A stretch of 64,000 nt of DNA from contig DXXK01000034.1 of NCBI GenBank assembly GCA_019416425.1, positions 1 to 64,000 of the forward strand, read 5' to 3'. The DNA comes from Bacteroidales bacterium. Its GTDB lineage: Bacteria; Bacteroidota; Bacteroidia; Bacteroidales; Muribaculaceae. This document shows, piece after piece, positions 15,825-24,558 of the stretch. Position 1 is the first letter of the stretch. Each line of letters opens with the position of its first letter. The notes under the pieces were generated by a model. The model saw nothing but the letters and a program-made list of their open reading frames with translations. It was not told the DNA's origin and made no database searches. The position numbers and the translations under genes were made by a program.

Positions 15825-18800
15825 TTAGCGGACCATGAAGGTGTGGCCCTTGGTGACGTAGGTGCCGGCGGGGAGGGGAGTGGTGTCGCCGGCGCGGCGT
15901 ACCAGGATGCCGTCCAGCGTGTAGACCGCGGTGGATTCAGCGTTTGATACGGTTGCCTCGATGCCGGTTCCATCCTTCTTCAGGACGCGCACGTTGTCCA
16001 GATACAGCAGCGTGTTGTTGGCGGCGCCGACACTGTTGTTGATGTTGAAGCCCAGCGAGATCTGCACAGGCCTGGCCTCGGTCAGCGTGAAATCGTAAGC
16101 CAGTGTCTCCCACTGGTCGGTCTCGGCTACATAACGGTAGTCGGTTGTGTCGCCGATCTTGACTCCGGTCAGCGAGGTGTTGACGTTGTTGCCGCACTTG
16201 ATGACGCGGCCGTCATTGCTGCCCATGTTGGGGCATTCCAGCTTCATGTCGATCAGCACGCGGTACTGGCCCGGCTCCAGGTCGATGTCCTTGAATATGC
16301 GGTTGTCACCCTTGGACCAGGAGCACAGGACGGTCAGGCAGCGGCTGCCGATCTGGTCGTTGCCGATCACCGGCGCACACTTGGCTGCATAGTTGCCGAC
16401 CTTGCTGACGCAGTATTTCGAAACCGAGTAGGGCATGGAGTACATGCGGCAGTAGGGGCTGTCGCCATCCAGGGCCTTGGCGTTGGTCCAGTCCTTGACA
16501 GGCAGGATGTTGGCGAACTTGCTGTCCACTGGTTCCACAGTGTTCAGGTAGCAGTCGCTGTAGAGGGTGCTTCCAAGAGTCTCCGAACCCGAGGTGGAGT
16601 AGGTTTCGTCCTGCTCGAAGTTGGGGTTGGAAAGATGAGTGGCCGTGATGTCAGTGTAGCCCTCGGTCAGGTCTTCGACCTCAGGCACCGGAAAAGGGGC
16701 CGCCTCGAATTTGATCGCTCCGTTCTGGATGTAAACCTTGGCGGTCTCGCCGGCCGGGATGTTGACGATGCCGCTGACGGGCGTACCGTCGCCGATGATG
16801 GTAACCTGCGGTGAGGCAGCGGCGTTTGCATCATTGGTGATATAGGCCACGGAGGAATCCTCGGTGTCCTGGACGGCGGCCAGCTTGGTACCCTTGACGA
16901 AGATACGAAGCGCGTTGGCCAGCGAGTTGTTGAGCTGCTCAACGACGGTTGCCGACGAGGCGTTGTCCGTGATCTTGGTGTTGACGGAGAATACCGGAGC
17001 CATGCCGTTGATGCTGATGCCCGACAGCTGGGCCGGAACCATGCTCATGAAGTTGGACACAAGCAGATAGTAGACGCCGTCGGGATCCGGAGTGATGACA
17101 CCGTTCCAGCCCTGCGGCAGCTTGTCGGTCAGCGAGACGGTCTTGCCGCGCATGTCCTTGGTGACAGCTGCGTCCACGTTGGTGTAGTAGTTGACGTTGC
17201 GGCGGTCCACCACCTGGCCGCCCTTGACCTGGCGCGACTGGTCGGAGTAGAGGGTGTAGAGCTTCGAGGTCAGGATGGAGTTGTTGTTGCTCTGCTCGCC
17301 GAATCCCATACCCTTGTTGCCGGGTGCGGTGAAGCCGAGCTGGCCGTCGATGTTGACCCATTCGGAGGGCATGTTGACGAATGTCTTGCCTGTGGAGATG
17401 TTGCCCTTGTCATTGCCTTCATAGTAAAGCGTGCGCTTCTCCTTCATGAAGGGGTCGGTGGAGATGGCCATCAGGCCGCCTTTCTCCTTGGAGATTGTGG
17501 CGTCGCTGTTGGCGGTCACATAGTCCAGGTAGATTACCGCGTTGCCCGGTGTGGCGTAGATCACGAAGCGGTTGTTCAACGTGCCGCCGTTGGTGTTGAG
17601 CTCGCCGTTCATCACGAAGTGGTTCTTGCCCGTCTCATAGATTCCGCTCACCACCGGAGTGGCGTCGGCGTTCTTGCCGCTTACCTCGTACCAGCCCAGG
17701 AAGTTGCCGTTGTTGCCGGAACGGAAGGGAACGATGATCTTGTTGTTGTCGGGGTTATGCGATGCGATGTATCCGCTGTAGTTCTTCAGGCCCGAGCTCC
17801 AGGAGAAGCATACGAAGCGCGAGGGGGAGGAAGTGCGTACCACGTTCTGTGACGGGAAGATGTAGGTCTGGCCGTAGTTGTCCATAATCTGCTGCCATGT
17901 GGCGGGAGTCACGTCCTTGGTGGGCATCACCTCGTGCATCAGCCATGTCATCATGACGCGGTGAGCCTCGACGCCCATGCGGCGCGAGCCGACGTCGGCG
18001 CGGAGCAGCCATGAGCCGTCCTCGGTGGTCTTCTGTCGTGCCTGGATGTACTTGTAGGCCATGTTCTCAAGGAACAGCGCCACCGGATCCTGCAGGAAGC
18101 AGGCCATCGTGGAGTAGGATGTGATCTGGTCGAACAGGAACAGGCTCCAGTCGTTGCCGTTGGGCATGGCCAGCTCGCCGTCGGCCAGGGCCAGACGGTT
18201 CAGCACGTTGTCCATCACCTTCTGGTTGTTGTGCATCAGGGCGTTGGACTTCCACTTCTCGGTGCCTTTCAGTTCCTTCTGGAACAGCTTCAGGCCCAGG
18301 GCAGCCTCGCCCAGCTCCTGCATCACCACGTTCTGGTAGCTGGTGTGGAACAGGTTGTGGTTCTGCAGCGTCCAGTCCTCGTACAGGTTCTGGCCCTTGT
18401 AGAGGTCGGCGACGGTCTTGTCGTTGTAATCGGGGTCGATGACGGTGCTGTCGGTGGCGTCGTCGGGATGCGAGTAGCTGTTGATGGCGAACTCACGCAT
18501 GCGGTCGAACCACTGCTGCGCCTTGGCGTTGTCGGGGAACAGACCCAGTGCCACTGCCAGTACGTCTACCTCCCAGCCATTCTCCTCGGCCTTGGTGTCG
18601 CCAGCGTAGCCCGTTGGTATGCTGCGTTCCAGCTCGTAGTTGCACTCGGCCTCGAGCATCTTCTCGATCGCGCTCTTCTGCGCGTCCGTCAGCGTGTTCC
18701 ACTGGAAGAATGCCGAGTAGGCCACGGACATGGCCCAGAGTGAGGATTCCCACTGGTTGTCGTTCTTGCCGGTGGAACCCCAGTAGGAGTTGTTCTTGCA

Positions 18801-19868
18801 GGCGTACAGTTTGTTGGCCTTGTGGGTGGAGTATGCGTAGTTCAGCGACCGTGCGCCCCAGTCCTTCAGGTTGTCCCAGGTTATGCCGTCGGGCAGCGTG
18901 ACCTTGCCCTGCGCGTACTTCACCAGGAAGGCGCAGATCATCGAGAAGTCGGCGTTGTGGCGCACGCCCTGCTCGTTGTTGCCCATGGTGTTCTCGCCCT
19001 TGAACACTCCCAACGGCGAGCCAGCCGAGTTGTTGTCGCCGATGCTCTGCCAGTTGTCGCGCATGTAGGGGGTGAAGTCGGCCAGCATCTGCAGGATGTT
19101 GTCCTTCATCTGGGGCTCGGCCACGAACTCATGGGTGATCTTCCCCTCGGTGGGACTGTCGATAACCTCCGGCTCGTCGGGGTTGCCGGCGTCGCCTGTA
19201 CGGGTCAGCGTGAAGTTGTCGAACATGGCGCAGCTGCCGCCGGACTGCCAGTCGATCGACAGCGTGATGTTGGCGGGACCGGCCAGGCTATGGTTGAAAT
19301 CCAGCTTGAATTCCTGCCAGGGCTCGGTGGTGAAGAAATTGGTGGATCCCTGCTTGAATGTCTTGGATGGGGACTCGGTGCCGTCGGCAATGACGGTCAG
19401 CGATGAGGCGGCGTTGTTGGCGTAGCCGGAACGCCAGTCGAATGTCAGCGTGTACTTGCCGCTGGGCAGGTCGGCGATCTCCTGGGTCAAGGTTGTGGTA
19501 CCGGTGTTCCAGCCACGGCGCAGGTAGAGGGCGTAGGTGCCGTCGGGAATGCCGGTGATGGTGCCGAAGCCGTTGTCCGAAGCGCAGTCCTTGGTGACGT
19601 AGAGCTGTTTCAGGTCGGACACCTTGGTGTCGTTCAGCGTCCATCCCTCGATGGAGTTGACCGCATATCCGCGTAGGCCTTCGTTGCCCTCGCTCACGGC
19701 GTCGCCGATACCGGCGGTGGACTCGAACGACGGATTGACCAGGGTCACGGTGGCGGTCTCCTTGGCGGGTGCTGTCTTCGGGGCAGTGCCGACGCCTGCC
19801 TGATAGGCCGTGGCGCCTCCGGCCAGCAGAACGATGGCCGCCGTCAGTGCGATGTAGTTCAGTTTCAT
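15825..19868 (-). CDS. Large secreted glycan-active enzyme, probably a polysaccharide lyase
   Basis: This 1347-residue exported protein has a type I signal peptide (NYIALTAAIVLLAGGATA). Residues about 40-230 form a carbohydrate-binding-like beta sandwich (VTLVNPSFES ... MFDNFTLTR). Residues about 250-700 look like an alpha/alpha-toroid: AEENGWEVDVLAVALGLFPD and YEDWTLQNHNLFHTSYQN (about 490-510) resemble the active-site face of toroid lyases. Residues about 710-1100 are beta-sandwich, as in toroid-plus-sandwich lyases. A second binding-like module follows, then a C-terminal 35-residue tail (AVYTLDGILVRR ... LPAGTYV) resembling a type IX secretion sorting signal. I cannot assign a CAZy family or substrate. 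No SusC/SusD pair or other glycan genes adjoin it. It has its own promoter-like site and terminator. Confidence 0.65.
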   Translation of the reverse strand: MKLNYIALTAAIVLLAGGATAYQAGVGTAPKTAPAKETATVTLVNPSFESTAGIGDAVSEGNEGLRGYAVNSIEGWTLNDTKVSDLKQLYVTKDCASDNGFGTITGIPDGTYALYLRRGWNTGTTTLTQEIADLPSGKYTLTFDWRSGYANNAASSLTVIADGTESPSKTFKQGSTNFFTTEPWQEFKLDFNHSLAGPANITLSIDWQSGGSCAMFDNFTLTRTGDAGNPDEPEVIDSPTEGKITHEFVAEPQMKDNILQMLADFTPYMRDNWQSIGDNNSAGSPLGVFKGENTMGNNEQGVRHNADFSMICAFLVKYAQGKVTLPDGITWDNLKDWGARSLNYAYSTHKANKLYACKNNSYWGSTGKNDNQWESSLWAMSVAYSAFFQWNTLTDAQKSAIEKMLEAECNYELERSIPTGYAGDTKAEENGWEVDVLAVALGLFPDNAKAQQWFDRMREFAINSYSHPDDATDSTVIDPDYNDKTVADLYKGQNLYEDWTLQNHNLFHTSYQNVVMQELGEAALGLKLFQKELKGTEKWKSNALMHNNQKVMDNVLNRLALADGELAMPNGNDWSLFLFDQITSYSTMACFLQDPVALFLENMAYKYIQARQKTTEDGSWLLRADVGSRRMGVEAHRVMMTWLMHEVMPTKDVTPATWQQIMDNYGQTYIFPSQNVVRTSSPSRFVCFSWSSGLKNYSGYIASHNPDNNKIIVPFRSGNNGNFLGWYEVSGKNADATPVVSGIYETGKNHFVMNGELNTNGGTLNNRFVIYATPGNAVIYLDYVTANSDATISKEKGGLMAISTDPFMKEKRTLYYEGNDKGNISTGKTFVNMPSEWVNIDGQLGFTAPGNKGMGFGEQSNNNSILTSKLYTLYSDQSRQVKGGQVVDRRNVNYYTNVDAAVTKDMRGKTVSLTDKLPQGWNGVITPDPDGVYYLLVSNFMSMVPAQLSGISINGMAPVFSVNTKITDNASSATVVEQLNNSLANALRIFVKGTKLAAVQDTEDSSVAYITNDANAAASPQVTIIGDGTPVSGIVNIPAGETAKVYIQNGAIKFEAAPFPVPEVEDLTEGYTDITATHLSNPNFEQDETYSTSGSETLGSTLYSDCYLNTVEPVDSKFANILPVKDWTNAKALDGDSPYCRMYSMPYSVSKYCVSKVGNYAAKCAPVIGNDQIGSRCLTVLCSWSKGDNRIFKDIDLEPGQYRVLIDMKLECPNMGSNDGRVIKCGNNVNTSLTGVKIGDTTDYRYVAETDQWETLAYDFTLTEARPVQISLGFNINNSVGAANNTLLYLDNVRVLKKDGTGIEATVSNAESTAVYTLDGILVRRAGDTTPLPAGTYVTKGHTFMVR

Positions 19869-19920
19869 GTATAGAATCGGTTAGGTTAGTTTTGGTTCCG
19901 TTTGGTTTCGGTTTCGGGTG

Positions 19921-19951
19921 CAAAATTAAGAAAACGTCTTCTTATATAAAA
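19921..19951 (-). promoter_or_regulatory. Promoter-like site for the lyase gene
   Basis: On the minus strand TAATTTTG (19928-19921) matches the -7 consensus. Nineteen bases upstream is TTTT (19951-19948) instead of TTTG. The site lies about 50 bases before the start codon of the lyase gene. Confidence 0.5.
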
Positions 19952-19989
19952 GGATTATTTCGGAAATGTAACGGGAATTTTCATGCAAA

Positions 19990-20847
19990 CTATTTGAGTA
20001 ACCGAGCATACCACAGGATTTCCGGACGGAATTCAAAGTGCATGGTGTCGAAATGGTACCACGAGCCGCCCCAGATGAATCCGTGCCGTTCGAAGATCTC
20101 TACGATCTTGCGGGGTATCCGGTTGGAGTACCTGATGCGGGCCAGCTCGTTGTTGTTTCCCGATTTCCATTGCCAGTAGTCCGAGTGCTCCACGCCGATG
20201 TCGAAAGCGATTCCGTATGAATGGGCGCTCATCCGCTTTGCGCCGCGTACGGGGCGCCAGTTGAACGTGCCGGAGCTTTTCAGATATTTCCTGAGCTCAG
20301 GATATTCCTTCAGTTCCGCGGCCACGGCTTTCAACGAGTCGGCGGCGCCGTTCCGGCGGTTGAACCTTACGGTCTGGCCAAACCAGGTGACATTAACCAG
20401 ATTCCGGTTGACTTCCTGCGACGATGCTCCGTACATTTTCTTGAACAGGGCCTCGCTGCGCATCCGTCCCACGTCCTCCAGGTAGTCGGGCTCCTTGTCA
20501 GGCACGCGGTACGGTCGGTAGAACATGTCCTGCACATCGGTATCGTCCAGCAGTTCCGGAAAGTCCTTCTTCCGGTCGTCGTCGTAGGTTATGAAGGTGC
20601 TGTCGGCCATAATGACGCGGTTGTCGGCGATTTCCTTGATGAAGTCGGGATATGCCCTGAGCAGGGCCTCCCTGCCGGCCTCCAGCGAGTCCGGTGTCTG
20701 TATCTCGGTGGATTGAACGGTGCAGCTGTCGGCTGCGGGCACGCTGTCCGATGAGCCTGAACCGCCACGCCTGCCGCAGGACAGCGCAAGCAGGAACAGC
20801 GGTAGCAACAGTAGCTTAATGCTCGTGCGACTTGATGAGGCTGACAT
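19990..20847 (-). CDS. M15-family peptidase lipoprotein (DD-carboxypeptidase-like)
   Basis: This protein has 285 residues from the ATG at 20847. I prefer this start because it opens a clean lipoprotein signal (SIKLLLLPLFLLALSCGRR, lipobox LALSC). The longer upstream frame overlaps the kinase-like gene and is low-complexity. The chosen start still overlaps the 3' end of that gene by 32 bases, implying translational coupling. The C-terminal domain carries the M15 zinc-ligand pattern: SAHSYGIAFDIG and WYHFDTMHFEFRPEI (His, Asp and final His). Family members trim peptidoglycan stem peptides in the periplasm. The 150-residue N-terminal part has no match I recognise. Confidence 0.82.
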   Translation of the reverse strand: MSASSSRTSIKLLLLPLFLLALSCGRRGGSGSSDSVPAADSCTVQSTEIQTPDSLEAGREALLRAYPDFIKEIADNRVIMADSTFITYDDDRKKDFPELLDDTDVQDMFYRPYRVPDKEPDYLEDVGRMRSEALFKKMYGASSQEVNRNLVNVTWFGQTVRFNRRNGAADSLKAVAAELKEYPELRKYLKSSGTFNWRPVRGAKRMSAHSYGIAFDIGVEHSDYWQWKSGNNNELARIRYSNRIPRKIVEIFERHGFIWGGSWYHFDTMHFEFRPEILWYARLLK

Positions 20848-21976
20848 TGTGAAGCTCGGTCTCCGAAAGGTTAACGTTCTTGGTTCTTGGGGTGTAGTTA
20901 TAGAAGTTGCCGAAATACTCCAGCAGGTCCTGGCTGTCGAAACGATAGTCGTGACGTGCGTAGATGGCGTTCCGGAGGATTCGCAGCTCATCGGTTGTAT
21001 ATTGGTTCAGCTCGTCATCCGACAGCCTACGCTCGGCAAGGAAGTCGAACTGCGAGATGTCGCCTGAGGCCGGGATGGTGAAGCCTGAACGATAGTCCGA
21101 GTCGTCGTAACCGTTCTGACCGTCACCGTACTGTGAATATTCCGTATTGTCCTCGGACTGGTATTGGGATTCGCGATTGTTTCTGGACCGTACGGTGCTC
21201 CATAGAATCAGGATTATCACGACAGCCGCCACACCAATGAATGCGAACACCATCGCCATATTCTTGCTGCCGTCGGTTTTGGGAGGAGTCGGAGCGGAGG
21301 GCTGGATGTACTGTGCCGGGTTGACCGGCTCGGGATTCCGCGGAGGAGCGACCGGAGGCACAGGTGCGGGATTCTGCGGAGGCATCGGCGGCATGCTTTG
21401 AGCCGGGGCAACCGGTGTGGCAGGGGCCTCTGTCTGGGCTGTGTATGGTTCGACGGTGACAGGCCATACGCCGGGGAATGTCTGGCTGAAGCTGGAGATG
21501 GCGTTCATGCGCTTCTGCGGGTTGCCGGACATGAGTGCGTTTATGAAATTGGCCAGCTCCGGCGATGTGCCTTCCGGCAGTTCGTTCTTGCGACCTAACT
21601 CCATGTCCTGACCTAACATCGAGCGCAGAACGGCGCCGAGTGAGTAATAGTCCGACCATATGCCGATAGCCTTAGGCTCCCACTTGCGTTGCTCCTGGGC
21701 CGCGAAACCCTTGTTCTTGACCTTGGTCAGTTCTTCCCAGACAGTGTCGGGTGCCGTCGCGTCTGGAAAATCGACATTGCAGGCGTTGCCTATGGTAACG
21801 TTACCCTGCTCGTCGATGGAGATGTTTTCGGGCCGGAGGCGCAGATGGTATCTGCCGGAGGCGTGCAGCTTGCGCAGGCCGGCAGCCAATGGCGTCACGA
21901 ACTGCAGCGTCTCCATTTCGGTAAACGGTCTGTTGAGGCGAATCCTGCGTTCCAGCAGGGTCTCGGTCTTGCTCAT
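20816..21976 (-). CDS. C-lobe-only pseudokinase, membrane protein with YARHG domain
   Basis: This protein has 386 residues. Residues 20-170 align with the C-lobe of Ser/Thr kinases: LRKLHASGRYHLRLRPENI corresponds to the catalytic loop, and WSDYYSLGAVLRSML to the helix F region. The N-lobe, with the glycine loop and ATP lysine, is absent. HRD is replaced by HLR (residues 44-46), and the DFG position reads NACNVD, so catalysis is very unlikely. A proline-rich linker (175-235) and one membrane helix (about 240-262) follow. The C-terminus is a YARHG domain (LRNAIYARHDYRFDS), expected outside the cytoplasm. It may be a sensor or adaptor linking the cell wall to a cytoplasmic partner. The overlapping M15 peptidase gene downstream supports an envelope role. 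Confidence 0.78.
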   Translation of the reverse strand: MSKTETLLERRIRLNRPFTEMETLQFVTPLAAGLRKLHASGRYHLRLRPENISIDEQGNVTIGNACNVDFPDATAPDTVWEELTKVKNKGFAAQEQRKWEPKAIGIWSDYYSLGAVLRSMLGQDMELGRKNELPEGTSPELANFINALMSGNPQKRMNAISSFSQTFPGVWPVTVEPYTAQTEAPATPVAPAQSMPPMPPQNPAPVPPVAPPRNPEPVNPAQYIQPSAPTPPKTDGSKNMAMVFAFIGVAAVVIILILWSTVRSRNNRESQYQSEDNTEYSQYGDGQNGYDDSDYRSGFTIPASGDISQFDFLAERRLSDDELNQYTTDELRILRNAIYARHDYRFDSQDLLEYFGNFYNYTPRTKNVNLSETELHNVSLIKSHEH

Positions 21977-22015
21977 GGTCTCTGATCTTTAAGTGTATGT
22001 GGTTCTGAATGGATT

Positions 22016-22045
22016 GATAACACTGCCTTATATACAGCCGTTATC
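22016..22045 (-). terminator. Weak hairpin after the Rpn-type gene
   Basis: GATAAC (22016-22021) and GTTATC (22040-22045) pair, with a further CTG/CAG inside. It lies immediately beyond the stop codon of the Rpn-type gene and 40 bases before the pseudokinase gene. It lacks a T run, so termination is uncertain. Confidence 0.3.
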
Positions 22046-22046
22046 G

Positions 22047-22955
22047 CTACATGGACTTTCGGATAGTGTCTATTTCTTGCTCTGAGATACCGGTGACCTT
22101 GCAGATCATGTCATTGTCCATGCCTGCGGCGATTAGATTCCGTGCGACTATTGCCACACCTTCGGCACGACCCTCGGCACGACCCTCGGCACGGCCCTGG
22201 GCCCTCCCTTCCTCGCGGCCCTCGTCTCTAGCCGTGTCAAGGATGTCGTTCTGTACCATTATGGTGTCGATGTGTGCATCGTAGGCCCGTCGTTCCTGAG
22301 CCGACATCGATAGATACTGGAGCTTCTTCTTGACTTCCTGGAGGCCGGGTGTACGTGTGTTCTCCTTGACTTTGCCGGTCTTCAGGTATGTCATCCACTC
22401 GTCCAGAGGTGTCTCCGGAACCTTGTCGTAGACGTTGACACGCACCAGATAATATTCAGGAAAGACCTCGCGCGGCAGATGAGGAACGATTACGCCTTCC
22501 TCCTTGGTGTTTACAAGCAGGTCATTGCCGGTGTGAATTCCTTTGAACCTCGTCTCCCCGTGGTACACGTAATCGTCTCCCTGACCGTAATCACAATATA
22601 GGATACTGATTGAGTAGACCTTCTTTACCTGGTCGTATTTCTCGCCGATGTTGATGTGCTCCGTAATCGCCTTGCACGTCCCATACAGGATTCGCTGGAG
22701 ATAATAGAGCTGGCGCGAGAGCTGCACCTCCACGATAATCAGGTGACCCTTGCTGTTCTTCGCCTTAATGTCGACACGATTGAACTTGTCGGAATCGGAA
22801 TCCTGATTTGATTCGCTCTCAAGAAGTTCCACGATTTTCACATCCTCCTCCAGCAGGACTGAGATAAACCCTTCAAGAATCCCGAAGTTGCTTTTATCCC
22901 TGAGCATGTGTTTCATCGCCCAGTCAAACCTGATATATGTATTCTCCTGCGCCAT
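22047..22955 (-). CDS. Rpn-family recombination-promoting nuclease / PD-(D/E)XK transposase-like
   Basis: This 302-residue protein of the Rpn/PDDEXK_2 group is often annotated as a putative transposase. The nuclease motif FNRVDIKAKNSKGHLIIVEVQ spans about residues 58-78, with the Asp and the Glu-x-Gln pair in place. The middle part SISILYCDYG and the DEWMTYLKTGK stretch are typical. A C-terminal RAEG-type tandem repeat precedes a short helical tail. E. coli RpnA-like proteins are DNA endonucleases that promote recA-independent recombination; the function in Bacteroidales is unproven. It stands alone with its own promoter. No terminal inverted repeats flank it, so it is not an intact insertion sequence. 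Confidence 0.85.
   Translation of the reverse strand: MAQENTYIRFDWAMKHMLRDKSNFGILEGFISVLLEEDVKIVELLESESNQDSDSDKFNRVDIKAKNSKGHLIIVEVQLSRQLYYLQRILYGTCKAITEHINIGEKYDQVKKVYSISILYCDYGQGDDYVYHGETRFKGIHTGNDLLVNTKEEGVIVPHLPREVFPEYYLVRVNVYDKVPETPLDEWMTYLKTGKVKENTRTPGLQEVKKKLQYLSMSAQERRAYDAHIDTIMVQNDILDTARDEGREEGRAQGRAEGRAEGRAEGVAIVARNLIAAGMDNDMICKVTGISEQEIDTIRKSM
22163..22206 (-). repeat. Tandem 12-base repeat encoding RAEG units
   Basis: Three to four near-identical 12-base units (plus strand CTCGGCACGACC, last copy degenerate) encode the charged repeat RAEGRAEGRAEG in the Rpn-type nuclease. Twelve-base units keep the reading frame, so copy-number change would only lengthen or shorten the linker. 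Confidence 0.75.
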
Positions 22956-22978
22956 ACTTTTGACATTTAAATTTTCGA

Positions 22979-23010
22979 CAAATATAACACTATTATTCCG
23001 TTATCGCAAA
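22979..23010 (-). promoter_or_regulatory. Promoter of the Rpn-type nuclease gene
   Basis: On the minus strand TTTG (23010-23007), a 20-base spacer and TATATTTG (22986-22979) match the Bacteroidetes consensus. The -33 element overlaps the stop region of the Nudix gene. The predicted start is about 15-20 bases before the ATG at 22955. Confidence 0.65.
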
Positions 23011-23510
23011 TCCGGAGTAAGTGAACGGAGGTAGATGTCGCAGAGGGCGTGGGAGACGGAGCCGGCGGGATGGACCAGCGTGACGGCCTCGGCGGGGGTG
23101 TGCCACTCGGCTGAATCGACCTCGACCGACAGCTGTACAGATCCATCGGCTACATGTGCGATGAACCCCAGCATCAGCATGTCCTTGCGCGCGAACCACC
23201 AGCTGCCGGCGTATTCCAGCGTCTCGACATGCAGTCCTGTCTCCTCCAGGATCTCGCGCCGCATGGTCTCCTCGGCTGTCTCGCCCGGCTTCATGTAGCC
23301 GCTCACCAGGTTCATGTACTGCGTCGAGATATACGCCTGCCGCTGCAGCAGCACCCGGCCCCGGCTGTCGCACACCAACCCGATGACGCACGTGGAGAAC
23401 ATCTCGAACCACGGCTTGCCGCAAGTCTCGCACCAGGGCACGTCCACCTCGTCACCCAGATTCCTCGCTGTCAATAGCGCCCCGCAATCGGGGCAATGTC
23501 TGAACCGCAT
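23001..23510 (-). CDS. Zinc-ribbon Nudix hydrolase
   Basis: This 169-residue protein has a zinc ribbon formed by C6/C9 (HCPDCG) and C27/C30 (WCETCG), followed by a Nudix domain. The Nudix box is complete: G-x5-E-x7-REILEETGL within YMKPGETAEETMRREILEETGL (split here as GYMKPGETAEE and TMRREILEETGL). The zinc ribbon plus Nudix order recalls NudC-type NAD diphosphatases, but the protein is shorter and lacks their N-terminal domain. The substrate is therefore undecided, probably a nucleoside diphosphate derivative. It is cytoplasmic. It is divergent from the aldose-epimerase gene, with 110 bases between. Confidence 0.85.
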   Translation of the reverse strand: MRFRHCPDCGALLTARNLGDEVDVPWCETCGKPWFEMFSTCVIGLVCDSRGRVLLQRQAYISTQYMNLVSGYMKPGETAEETMRREILEETGLHVETLEYAGSWWFARKDMLMLGFIAHVADGSVQLSVEVDSAEWHTPAEAVTLVHPAGSVSHALCDIYLRSLTPDLR

Positions 23511-23620
23511 ATCTCTTTACAAAGGTTTTGTTTATTATGGAACGTAGCCGCAGCGATAATCTTTTATTTGTGGGAACGGAATGAAATGACTAATTTAGCG
23601 GAAGAAAATAAAGACGAATC

Positions 23621-24511
23621 ATGGAATATAAGCTTGAGAACGACCTGCTGGAAGTGAAGGTGTCGGCGCATGGCGCTGAACTTCAGAGTATCAAGAACAA
23701 ACGTACAGGTTACGAATATCTGTGGCAGGGCGATCCCGCCTTCTGGAAACGCCGCTCGCCTGTGCTGTTCCCGATAGTGGGTGCCGTATGGAACGGCGAG
23801 TTCCACATGGACGGCAAGACTTATAAAATGGGCCAGCACGGTTTTGCCCGCGACATGGATTTCACGTTGATCGAGGATACTCCCGACGACCAGCTCTGGT
23901 TCCGTCTTGACTCCACGCCCCAGATGCTTGAGCAGTATCCCAGACCTTTCCGCCTGGAGATCGGCTATCATCTGATCGAGGCACGCCTGACGGTATACTG
24001 GAAGGTCATCAACACGGGCGACAGCGACATGTCCTACCAGATCGGGGCGCATCCTGCCTTCAACCTGCCTGATTTCAATCCGGCGGATGAGATTCACGGA
24101 TACTTCGCATTCAATCACCTGGATACCACGCTGGTTGCGGAAAAGATCTCCGAACAGGGATGCGTGGGCGACGAGACGCAGACGCCTGAATTGACGCCGT
24201 ACGAGTCATTGCTGCCCATCAAGGCCGACACATTTATTAACGACGCCCTGATATTCGGCGGAAAGAAGATAAACCGCGTCTCGCTGATGGACAAGGGCCG
24301 TCAGCCCTGGCTGACATTGCTGTTCGACACGCCGTACGTCGGACTGTGGTCGCCCCGGCCTGATGCTCCCTTTGTCTGCATCGAGCCCTGGTACGGCCGT
24401 GCCGACCATGTCGGCTACACCGGCGACTTCGCCGACCGCCACGCCGTCAACACACTCGCCCCGCACGACCGATTCCTGACCTTCTACCACATCATTATCG
24501 ACAACATCTGA
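23621..24511 (+). CDS. Aldose 1-epimerase-like protein (LacX type)
   Basis: This 296-residue galactose-mutarotase-fold protein has the expected catalytic residues: His73 in GQHGFARD, His144 in GAHPAFN and Glu255 in CIEPWYG. The length and the short N-terminus match the LacX-like subgroup rather than the longer secreted GalM of Bacteroidetes. There is no signal peptide, so it is cytoplasmic. Members interconvert alpha and beta anomers of hexoses or hexose phosphates; the exact sugar is not visible. It is a single gene on the plus strand, followed 47 bases later by a PepSY-like lipoprotein gene. Confidence 0.88.
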   Translation: MEYKLENDLLEVKVSAHGAELQSIKNKRTGYEYLWQGDPAFWKRRSPVLFPIVGAVWNGEFHMDGKTYKMGQHGFARDMDFTLIEDTPDDQLWFRLDSTPQMLEQYPRPFRLEIGYHLIEARLTVYWKVINTGDSDMSYQIGAHPAFNLPDFNPADEIHGYFAFNHLDTTLVAEKISEQGCVGDETQTPELTPYESLLPIKADTFINDALIFGGKKINRVSLMDKGRQPWLTLLFDTPYVGLWSPRPDAPFVCIEPWYGRADHVGYTGDFADRHAVNTLAPHDRFLTFYHIIIDNI

Positions 24512-24558
24512 CAGCAGCAGAACCTAAATCGGATATGTTTGTTCTAAAGGTAGAATAA

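Noticed and set aside
20848..20991. Extended N-terminus of the M15 peptidase
   Set aside because: It reads through the kinase-like gene in another frame; the ATG at 20847 opens a clear lipoprotein signal.
22047..22955. Complete insertion sequence around the Rpn-type gene
   Set aside because: No terminal inverted repeats or target duplication were seen, and the Rpn family is not a classical IS transposase.
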